From: Pisaster brevispinus | Lineage: Eukaryota > Echinodermata > Asteroidea > Forcipulatida > Asteriidae | Assembly: GCA_023634235.1 (NCBI GenBank) | Contig: JAMKCF010000008.1 | Location: 5,089,001 to 5,153,000 of the forward strand | DNA length: 64,000 bases | Reading direction: 5' to 3' | In this document: piece by piece, positions 12,901 to 22,100 of the stretch | How positions within the stretch are numbered: the stretch's first letter is position 1 | How the letters are laid out: each line of letters opens with the position of its first letter | The notes under the pieces: model-generated | Told to the model about the DNA's origin: nothing | Seen by the model: the letters and a program-made list of their open reading frames with translations, nothing else | Databases searched by the model: none | Made by a program: the position numbers and the translations under genes

Positions 12901-15900
12901 CTCCTTTGACAGGGTAGAAGGAGCACTTGAAGAAAGCTGGACTTACCTAAATGACAGTCACAAGAAATTTAAGAAAAAACTTGCCCTAAAGACAAGTTTG
13001 TCTCCTTACTTGAGCTTGCTGTAAAGTAGCCCACTGGGCTAATAAACTGTGCAATTTACTTGCCCCCAAGAAGTTTTCGACTCCCAGATTTGAAAAGATG
13101 TTATTTGTCATAAATGTATCTTTTCTGATGTATTAATGGTAGCAAACACAACCAGCTTAATGGTCAAATGAAGTTACATTAAAACAATCAAAAATAGATT
13201 AACTTAATTTTACAAATGCATAATTCACATCTGAAAAGGAAGAAATATGAGCTGTTTAAACAAGTAGGTTGCACAGTTCTTAGCAGTCCACAGGGCAAGT
13301 TGAGAAGTGGTGTAAACTAGCCCGTAGCAGTTTCTACTTTAACAATGCGTGCCTGGCTAATGTTAAGGGCGAGTCCTGGCTTATTGTATCTTTTGAGTTC
13401 AATGCGCTAGACCGCTCTGCCAGGACAGGGCTCAAAATTAAAACCAGACTGCAGGCCCGAGGCCTGTGATTTTAGCATAGGGCAAGTAAGCTCACAATGG
13501 GTCAAGCCCACAGGTCTTTTTTTTTTCAATTAAATAAAATCTAAAAAAAAAACTCATTTTGTAATATCTTCATGAAAAAATGTTGACTGTGAATGTGATA
13601 ACTATCTTTCAATTCTCTTTTAAGACTATCGAAGCACACTTACACATAAACACAAACTAAATTGATCTTCTCTGAGTGCTTGTTCAACTCGATTTGATTC
13701 TGGTCTTGTAAAATAAATTCTGGTCCAGTAAAAATTTCGTGCTACAGTCTTGTGGTTTTCCCTTCAAATTAGAGCCCTGCTTAGTCAGGAACTTTGTGTA
13801 TTTCATTTTGAGCTTATTTCAATTACAGACTCAAAATAAGCAAACATGTTGCCATTTTCCCAACTACTTTTGTGATAGTACCAGTCCCTGTACAACCAAG
13901 CGAACAAACACAAAATAAGAAGATTTACCACAAGCAAATTTAGTATTCATCCAACACCGATGTGCGATAAGGCACTGTGCACTTCATGCACCCCATCCCA
14001 TCCCCAGTCATGCAGAAAAAACCCAAAACCTAATCCACCTGGGAATCTCGGGTGATATTTGAACCCACGATCATCTGCAGATGTAGCTAATGCTTAATTT
14101 GTAGACAACAAGGCTTGCCCAAAGCAGAGAGGCCATTAAAGTGGGTTTTACCATAAGCTTCATGTCATGGCTAAGCAGTTTAGAGCACCAGACTCCAGTT
14201 CTGATGGCTGAGTCATCGGGGTGTGGGTTTGAATCCCGTTCATGACACTTGTGTCCTTAAGCAAGACACTTCACTATAATTGCTTCTCTTCACACAGGGG
14301 TAAATCGGTACCTGCAAGTGCAGAGATAGTACTGTGATTGATTTAGCTTGGTGTGCTACATACTTGGCAGCACAGTCTGGTTACTCCCCAGGGAGCTGAG
14401 ATGATTTAACAAATTAACTAATTGGTCCAGTGACCAGCGGTGATAATGTTTGAATGCTAAGCATCATTGAGTGACGAATTTGAGCGCTACATAAGAAGCC
14501 ACTATTTTCTGAAGTGTACAACCGCTTCATTCATTTTGTGAACAACTACTTCAACAAAATTTTTTCTTACACATACCTTGCTAGCGTGGTATTCTACAAC
14601 CATCTTATCCAGGGCTTTCTGGTAAGGGTCTTGCGGCCAGAGTGGATTGTTGCTATAGGCATCATCAAGGTAGTCGCATATGATGACGGAGTCTGTTATA
14701 ATCTTTTCATCACTTTCAAAGCATGGCGTAGAGCCCAGAGGGTTCTTGGTGAAGTACCATTCTGGCTTCTGCTTCAGGTGAATGTTAACAATGTGGTACC
14801 TGCACCATTACAATAAGAGAGAAAACATTCAGCCTTAAGCTGACAGATTCCCCAAGACTTTGGTTTGGGGGTAATTTTATGGTTGTTTTTGACCTCAAAA
14901 TGTATCAAAAGTCTATCATAATTTGGGGTTGAACAAAGAGAAATTAAATTGAGTGGGATTTGAACCAACCATCTCCAAGGATATCAGATAGCTCAGTTGG
15001 AAGAGCGCCGGCACGTTAAACTGGAGGTCGTTGGTTTAAATCCCGCTCTTGTCAAGTTTTCTTTGTTCAACTTCCAAAATTATTTAAAATTTACCTAGTC
15101 AGTTTCTCTTGTGCTTTACTGATAACTTTGTAGAAAATTTGGTTATTGTTATCTGCAGCCAGGCTGTTACCTCGCTAGTGACGTGGACGGATTTGACATT
15201 CTTTGTGAAAATAATGTGACAGCTTTTTGCTTTTTTTCTCAGCAAATAGACACTGTATTCAGCAGCTGAAACTTTGATTTATTTTTATTGTCAAAAACCA
15301 ATCTATGACCCTACTTTTATTTAAGTGTCTGTTACTACTCACTGTATTTCCTTAGCTGCGAGAGTAAGTCTTGCTCTGTGTGCAAATGGGCAGAATCGGT
15401 TGCTATAGAGACGAACCTTTCCCTGCTCAAGAGGCGGCAAAGGCTCCCCTGGACAAATTACACAAAATATTATGTACAAATCAATATGGCCAACCCCCCC
15501 CCCCCCCAGTTTTTAACCATTCATGGATATCTTCAGTATATGAAACTGTCCTTGTCTCCAATGAAACTACGTGGGAGAGCGCTGTTCAATTTGTTTGTGT
15601 TGGTCTTTTGTATTTGAATTTTGGTCCTTTATATATATATTCGTCTTTGATCCTTTATATATTTTCAGTGGTATTTTATATTTGTCTTTGATCCTTATAT
15701 ATTTGTACTCATCCTTTATAAACATAATATGGTTTTGCTCTTATGTATGTATATGGTTTTGCTCTTAAGTCTTATAATATATACAGTTATAAATGGCTTT
15801 GCTCTTATATTTATGGTTTTGACCTTATATATATAATGGTTTTGCTCTCATTTATGGTTTTGCTCTTTTATATATGGTTTTGCTCTTATATATATGGTTT

Positions 15901-16495
15901 TGCTCTTATAACAGTATTGTTTTACTCTTATAGTTGTAACTGTTCATATTTAGTCAGAAACGGCGCCTCATACATTGATTGCTTGCTACACCGCGCGCGG
16001 CACTACCTCTTTCTCTTAATAGTACTGGACTACTGGTAGTAGAAAGGACACCGCACCGTGCCCTTCCTCTATTGCTAGTACCTAGGGGAGGCCTACATCG
16101 CCGCGGTGTCGGGCAATTCTATTTGTTTTTCGTCGCCAGTACTTGCCTACTGGCATTTTACAACCAGGTCATCGGTAACCAAGAATTGCCTGCCTGATAA
16201 AAAAAACCCACTGAAATATCACGTTTAACTTTTCAAAATTTTATTATTAAAACATTTTCGAAAAATTTACTTTCCCTACCGACAAATGACCGAGGTAAAT
16301 CCTTGTAAACAAAGTAGCCTAATAATGTGGTTTATTATTTATTAAGCAGTTAAGTGAAGATTTTGATAACCAGTCGGCGCATAAACTGTGATTGTAACTA
16401 TCCCGTCTATATGATAGGAAATAATATTAATGACATTTAAATGAAGTATCTTCGTTACCAGTTACAAGGTGCTTTGTCTGCTCAGGCTGCGGCAT
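9925..16495 (-). CDS. GSTO1: Omega-class glutathione S-transferase, complete in six exons
   Basis: Coding exons in transcript order: 16495-16459, 15448-15343, 14799-14577, 12946-12814, 11695-11601 and 10050-9925 (stop TAA). Phases agree throughout and give 239 residues, the usual omega-class length. The enzyme performs glutathione-dependent thiol transfer and reduction, including dehydroascorbate and methylated arsenic in the family, in the cytosol. The N-terminal thioredoxin fold carries RLYSNRFCPFAHRARL with the catalytic cysteine at position 32, the number used in human GSTO1. NPLGSTPCFESDEKIITDS is the glutathione-binding cis-proline and Glu-Ser region. The helical C-terminal domain has GMVDFLIWPWFER, diagnostic for omega. 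ATG 16495 is chosen because MPQPEQTKHLV precedes the family G-x-P leader. GSTO1 versus GSTO2 cannot be decided. Confidence 0.95.
10427..10442 (+). repeat. Poly-G tract (16 G)
   Basis: An uninterrupted G-run in GSTO intron 5 (between exons 11695-11601 and 10050-9925), able in principle to form a G-quadruplex. Confidence 0.7.
11299..11448. mobile_element. MITE-like element, copy 1 (CCCTTT ends, GGCTC-rich core)
   Basis: Ends CCCTTTACAAAG and GAAAAGGGCC bracket a core with repeated GGCT/GCCT words and CACATTTTCAAAATAATTAA. A second copy is at 24249-24392 with CACATTTTCAAAACAACTGA. Confidence 0.55.
11770..11885 (+). repeat. Dispersed repeat, copy 1 (partner at 18605-18722)
   Basis: ACAAGTTTTGGGA, TGCCCCCTTTCTTCA, AAAGTTGATA and CAATCTCCATTA recur in order at 18605-18722. 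Class unknown. Confidence 0.7.
12411..12599 (-). mobile_element. LINE relic, reverse transcriptase C-terminus
   Basis: The minus-strand frame ends FIPRTASFWNSLQSRLF after RCRTKSHSNS. This is the typical end of another non-LTR retrotransposon ORF2 (pattern SFIPRTAxLWNSLP). It lies inside GSTO intron 4, on the same strand as the gene, and is a short fragment only. Confidence 0.75.
13426..13779. mobile_element. MITE-like element with CAGGGCTC ends, copy 1
   Basis: Left end CAGGGCTCAAAATTA and right end CAAATTAGAGCCCTG are inverted repeats. Interior words GCAGGCCCGAGGC, GTGATTTTAGC and TTCTGGTCTTGTAAAATAAA recur in the copy at 38315-38704 and, in reverse, near 51130-51250. Confidence 0.75.
14160..14512 (+). 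repeat. SINE-2, tRNA-derived
   Basis: The head has AGAGCACCAGACTCCAG and the B-box-like GTGGGTTTGAATCCCGTTC, then CTTGTGTCCTTAAGCAAGAC and the tail GAGTGACGAATTTGAGCGCT. Matching pieces are at 22595, 43440, 46460-46660 (reverse), 46850-46995 (reverse), 54830-55060 (reverse) and 58575. Confidence 0.75.
14917..15080. repeat. Head-to-head (foldback) SINE-1
   Basis: The unit begins with the SINE-1 tail in reverse (GGGGTTGAACAAAG, then GTGGGATTTGAACC) and continues at about 14985 as SINE-1 tRNA part in forward orientation (GATAGCTCAGTTGGAAGAGC ... TTTCTTTGTTCAAC). The two halves can pair with each other. Confidence 0.65.
15150..15330 (+). repeat. Repeat R1, diverged copy
   Basis: Contains TTTTTCTCAGCAAATAGACA and CACTGTATTCAGC, the R1 core, and ends with AAAACCAATCTATGACCCTA. 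Confidence 0.6.
15610..15925 (+). repeat. AT-rich minisatellite, about 20-bp unit
   Basis: Roughly ten degenerate copies of TATATGGTTTTGCTCTTATA fill part of GSTO intron 1; the first third uses a related TTTGATCCTTTATATAT unit. Confidence 0.8.
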
Positions 16496-16539
16496 CTTGG
16501 CATTCGTTCCAGATAAAAAAAATGTGGTGAACAAATCTC

Positions 16540-16870
16540 AGTCACTCCGGACTCGCTGTCGATCACACACACACACCTGGGCCGGAACGAGGAAGCTAGT
16601 TATGGACAATATGCACACGGCCGGCCATCCGCCGACGCCGCCCGCCGTGTGTTAGGTTAATGGTTAACCACATCCTCGTTCCCAGGGGTGATCGATCTCT
16701 CCGCGCCATTTTTTTCCCAGCAAGCCTTGCTCGATCATAACGAGACGAGACGAGAGCAAGCACTGCACGCATGACATACTTCCTGAACAAGAATCTGTGC
16801 AAGCTAATTAGCCCATCCCCAGCGGTCCTGGATAGGCCGCTGGGGCCGAGCGAAGGTATCGATATGGCGC
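16540..16870 (-). promoter_or_regulatory. CpG-rich region upstream of the GSTO start
   Basis: This stretch is GC- and CpG-rich (GGCCGGCCATCCGCCGACG region at 16619) compared with the AT-rich surroundings, and lies directly upstream of the GSTO ATG on the minus strand. It probably holds the 5' UTR and promoter. No core promoter motif can be assigned. Confidence 0.45.
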
Positions 16871-17139
16871 GCTGCCCATGGTAGCGAGGCTGGGTTAACC
16901 AAGGTTGACAACTATGGAAAGCCATAAATGCAAAGCAAGTATCCAAAAGTAGTTTTTTTAAATATTTTTTTTAACGAAGCAGTCAACCATCATGACCATG
17001 GGATGTATATATTTTTTTAAAGGATTGTGCTTGGACATCAAGGTACCAAGAAGCTGCTGTTGCTATGGGTTAAGTACATTGGTTGCTATGGGATAGTACT
17101 TTGGTTGCTATGGGCGTAGCACATTGTTTGCTGGGTGTG

Positions 17140-17275
17140 TAAATAGTCCATGTGTAAATAGAAAATAATTTAGAATACTAAGTCATTACGTGCAAGCCTA
17201 CAAAATGTAACATTTTATTGTGGTAAGTTTTAAACGGGGTGGAGGGGGGTTGGGGGTTGGAGGTGCACGGACATC
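17140..17275 (+). repeat. Repeat R3, copy 1 (G-rich tail)
   Basis: AAAATGTAACATTTTATTGT followed by a G-rich run. Related copies, with AAATGTAACATTTTACTCTG, are at 28020-28200 and 53130-53300. Confidence 0.6.
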
Positions 17276-17849
17276 AATACTTACACAACTGCTTGTGATA
17301 AATAATGACTAACAGGCACTCACACATTATTAACTGTAATTTATTTCATTGAACATTTATGAAGTAATTGAAAACAACAATGCCCTAAGAATTGATATAT
17401 TCATAATTTTTTCTTCACATTTTATATATTGATTCAACAATAAAGTATTTGAAAGCAATGGATGCATGACTTTATCTGTCCAACACAGTTTTGGAATGGT
17501 TATTAATTTTCTTAGAGTGGTGACTTCTGTGTAAACTTTAAAATGGTAAAGTGCCAGAAAAAAAAATTATTTAAGAAAAAATAAAATTTTTGGTGTGTAA
17601 CGTAAAAAAAACATGTATGTTTCAACAGGTATAATATTTTGTCCTTGGGAAAAAAATTAAGTAAGACATCTTTTTTATTGAGTACAAGGGCTGACCTAAA
17701 TGTACGCTGTACAGGCTTTTATAGTCTTTTCAGGCCATTTAATCACAGTTTTTCTGATTTTTCCCAAGTGCATTTTTATTCTAGTTTCTTGCTCTACTAG
17801 TGGCTTGGATATTCTACAATGGGTGAGCTTTTTTATCTTGATACAGGGA

Positions 17850-18134
17850 CATTACGGGAAAGCTCCATTAAAGAAAGAGGCTGTAATAAAACATCCTTTT
17901 CATCTGACAATTACCACCTGTTGTCTCCATGTAATTCCTTTTCATAACAGTGGAATTAATTGGATCATGCACAAACCACTAGAGCTGCTGACTGCCCAGG
18001 CAGATTAACTGCTTATCCATCATGTTTAATGACCAAAGTAATTCAATGTAACAACACGCACTGGTGAAAAGGAAGCATAGTTTCTGCCATTTTGGCAATA
18101 CTCGGAAAATCTTTAATGGAGCTTTCCCGTAATG
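17850..18134. mobile_element. MITE with 24-bp perfect terminal inverted repeats
   Basis: The ends 17850-17873 (CATTACGGGAAAGCTCCATT...) and 18111-18134 are perfect inverted repeats around 237 bp of non-coding DNA. A diverged reverse copy at 45520-45740 shares the interior CATCCTTTTCATCTGACA and CTGACTGCCC. Confidence 0.85.
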
Positions 18135-18604
18135 AGAACGGATGATCACTCATCTTAGGTTCAATTAAACGAACGTTAAACTTTTTAAATTCCCAACAGG
18201 AAGAAGAGACAAAATGACATTTTGGATGCAGGCATTAACATTTTTTAACCACTTGTTGTGTTTATACAATTATAAACACAAAGGGATTAGATAAAAATCA
18301 CACAGAAAGTTGCTCTGGCAAGATGACATATCATTTAAAAAATTCAATTCTGTTGAAGATAAAGATAAGTATCAAAAAAATATTTTTTAAAATAAAAAAT
18401 TGCAATCAGTTTTTAAGTGAGAGGTCACTGATTTTAAAGTTCATACCACTATTCATAGATCATGTAACCTTTGTTTCCAAAGAGAGTGACCTTGTACACT
18501 CCACATATTCCAGGGCCTTTCTGGCAGGCAAGATACTTTACTGGTCATATGGGAAATTTTACATTCTGTGTTTTGAGTTAAATAAATTTGGGGTTGAACA
18601 CAGA

Positions 18605-18722
18605 AAATTGACTAGAGTTATAAGCTAGCAGCTGGACAAGTTTTGGGATGTGCCCCCTTTCTTCAAATCAAAAGTTGATACAAATCAGACAGTACAATCT
18701 CCATTACGTGTAAGATTTTATG
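18605..18722 (+). repeat. Dispersed repeat, copy 2 (partner at 11770-11885)
   Basis: Matches the 11.8 kb copy over ACAAGTTTTGGGATGTGCCC through CAATCTCCATTACG. It is preceded by a scrap of the SINE-1 tail (GGGGTTGAACACAG, 18591). Confidence 0.65.
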
Positions 18723-19173
18723 TGAGTGACTCAGGTGGGTGACTAGAGTCGACTAGAATTAAGTAAACCAACCATAGTCGATCTAGTGTCACTGGAATGC
18801 TGCACAATTTAACTAACTTGTCCAACTGGATCAACCTAGCCCCAGACAAAAAATAATTTTAACAAATCTCCTAGAGTAGTGGCGTAATGATAAAGGGAAA
18901 GTTTTCGCCAATAAAATATGCCAGTCATTAAGAAAATAATGATTATTATTAATTATTGCACTATATTATGCAAGTTATTTTTACGAGGCAATATACTTGT
19001 TTTTGTTCACTACATACTCGCCTTGTTGCCATAATCGACGAATCAATCGACAAGACGCGCTTGAGTGAAACACAGACCACATATGCGTGATTTAAATGGC
19101 AAATTTAAAGGTTAGCACCCGAACTTGCTCAAGGATGCTGGGCTTTTCTTTGGTTGTATTTCATGGACAGGAG

Positions 19174-22100
19174 TTAATCTTCGGCAAGCTTGAGTACATA
19201 TCCTAAGGATGTCTGCAAGGTTGTTAAACAGTAGCCTTCTTCCCCAAACAGATATCTGCGTAAAAAAAAACAACCCCCAAAACATGTTACATCTTCACAT
19301 CTTACACCTTCAAGTTCAAATCTGGTATACGTACTTGAGTCAGTTCGTAATGCATGCATTATTGAATTTTTCAAGGGTGGCCAGGAGGGATTTGCTTTGA
19401 AAGAAACGTGGTAAATTAAAAAAATATCCAGAACACAGAACATATGACACATAATGATGAAATGGTAATTGGCGACATCATAATGTGCATGGTCTATAGA
19501 CTGTGCAAGGCTCGCACATATCGAAAACAAGAAAACAACAAGAACGAAAACAAAATTAAAGTAAAATCTGGAAGCTTATGAGAAAATGAAGAGATACTGC
19601 TCGACCTCCAACATCTGACTTACAGTGTCAAATTGCAAATTTACGCCGACTGTGTTAGGCAGACCATGTCGACGGCACTATTAACAAACCAAAGTTTTTA
19701 GGGGCAGAGCTTTAAAATGAGAGAGACCAAGGGGCCATCTTACCCTTCATGAATAAACTCCTCCATGACGCTACATTCTGAGACAATATGAGGCAGAGCC
19801 GACTTAATGACTACAAAGCTGAGGATGGGTAGAAGGTCATCACAACCTCTGCAGGTGAGAAGTCAACGGAAAACAGAATATTATTGAAGATCTTGTCATC
19901 GTGGAATACACTATACATCTCTTATTTTATATATATATAGTTAGTGGCCTGACATTTCAACCCTAGCAGAGTCTTTCTGGAAGGCTTACCTTCCAGAAAG
20001 ACTCTGCTAGGGTTAAAACGTCAGGCCACTAACTATTTGTTTTCATTTATACCATAGGTCCTTTTGGTTGGTAAGCAGTTTGCAACAGCTAATACTATTT
20101 TTCCTTTTATATATATATATCTAACTGTTTGCTGAATCTAAAATAGTAATAAGTGTTGAACGTCTTAAAGATCCAACCAGTCGCACTGATCAAAGAATAA
20201 CATCATCCTGCTCCAGTCAGTATTGTAGGAGCATTAGGGTTCATATTAAAAACATGCTTCTCCGTTCTCTTCTATTTCATGCTCATACTGGTGAGCATTC
20301 AAGGTAAAATACACCTTTGGACTACATAAATGCCAACAAACCAAATTCAATTCAAATCAATTCAAACTGTAACGCTAACGCTAACACCCAATAGATTGCA
20401 AGTCTCTTTATGCCAAAATGTTGCTTTGAACAAAGATAAAGAGAGAAATAAGAAACTAGCTTTGCAGCCCGGCCTGACCACAGTAAAAACTTACACAGCA
20501 TTCTCAGAGTTCTCTCTTGCCTGACCCTGAGCTTCATAAAAGTCTCCCACGCAGGTAATGATGGCTCTTGAAGCTTTGACTGAGAACAAATCAAACAGGA
20601 AAAAGCACAAGTTATCACAAATATGAAAGGACGACACAACAACAGCAGTTTTTTCCTGCGTGTGTGAGTATTTTATGTACAATGTATTTTACGTGCAATG
20701 TACATACAGTGATGGCGACTCTGCTTGTTTCAAAATAAACTTATGGGTGTTGTTACACACAGAATTCATGATTTGGAAGTTTTTTTCCAGAGAGTTTCAG
20801 GTAAAGAAGTTATCTGTTGGTTTGCAGAGGCATTCATATTTATTTCCAAAGGTATGTTGTAATTATTTTACGTAACAAATGTTTACTTTGTACATGAACA
20901 ATATTTCCAAATTTTATTTGATCTGTCTGACATTAAATGATTCCAACCTCAAAGTTTCAATTTGGTAAAGCAAAAAAATTTAAGAAAATAATTACATCAA
21001 CATTTATCAGAGGATTTCAAGGTACAGCCAAAAATCATGAATTTGCTGTATTTTTGACTGCACAAGGGCGTGTGTGAACTGAATGTACGTGATGTGTGTT
21101 TTTTGGATAAAATTCTTGTTATTTGGCCATTGATACAAGAAAACAACATACAGGCAGTCAAAATATGATAAAAACTTCAATTGCGCCCAAAAGCGCCCTC
21201 ATGCGGTAAAAACGGTCACTTTTTAAGCCACGGTCAAGGAGTAAATGACTCAATAACTGTGCATGAGTGCTAAAGGGTTGAAAAGTAGGACTTTTTAATG
21301 TCTGTACAACCTCAAAAATGTTGGAAACTTTGGTTGACCCCTAAAAGTAACCATGGTAACAATGAATTCATTTGCAAATACTTCATTACAAAAACAGTTG
21401 AAGTGTTCACTCACCGACACATTCTAGCTTATCTAGAGGGCTGAAGTAGCCACTGATTCTCCTCAGTTCCTCGACTGCAAGCTGATAGGGGTACGAGTTC
21501 TCATCTTGAACAGCGCCCTCTGTTGTCAGGCACAGCTTCTCGATGATGCCGATATTCTCCGGCAAGGCGTTCTGGTATTTGGTCATTGCTGTTGCTGCAG
21601 CGATCTCTTTCCTAAGATTTGATCGCCTGTAAAAGCATGAAACGTGTTGAATTGAGAAAAAAAGAAAGCATTAAAATACTAAACGAGGAGGCAAGACCTT
21701 GGTTTAGGCCTGAAAGAGCATGACATGAATTGAATTGAGAAAGCAATGAAATATTGAAAAGGAGGCAAGATTGGCTTGGGCACTTTTAACAATGGGGTGA
21801 GATTGAATGAAAATACAATTTCTGAAAACTTCCTGACAGTTTCCTCTTGGTTTGAAGAGAAAGCCCACTGAATCTACAGGATGTTACACTTTGGAGGTTT
21901 ACAGACTCTCTACATCATTTCAAACAGGCATCCGAGTGTTGGGTCGTAAACAACGTTTGACCGTAGAGACAGTTGCCATGTCAAATGGTACGGGGCAAGT
22001 CTCCAAATGAGCAAACCCTGGTACCATTGTGCCATGTACATTCATTCAAAACTGCCCCGAATCATGTGTCATAGAACTGTCTCTATAGTCTCAGGAATTC

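Larger units (their letters stand above)
16871..19173. other. Intergenic DNA between VPS9D1 3' end and GSTO 5' end
   Basis: No exon is supported. It holds a short tandem repeat of GGTTGCTATGGG units (about 17050-17135), a G-rich R3 repeat (17140-17270), a MITE (17850-18134), a hairpin TTGTGTTTATA/TATAAACACAA (18255-18280) and a shared repeat at 18605-18722. The VPS9D1 3' UTR must lie at the right end. Confidence 0.6.

Noticed and set aside
15371..16197. Chain of hydrophobic plus-strand frames that look like membrane proteins
   Set aside because: They translate the TATATGGTTTTGCTCTTATA minisatellite and the antisense strand of GSTO exon 2.
16596..16946. 116-codon minus-strand frame upstream of GSTO
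   Set aside because: It lies in the CpG-rich GSTO upstream region, has no recognisable domain or splice continuity with GSTO exon 1, and is rich in Arg as expected from GC-rich non-coding DNA.
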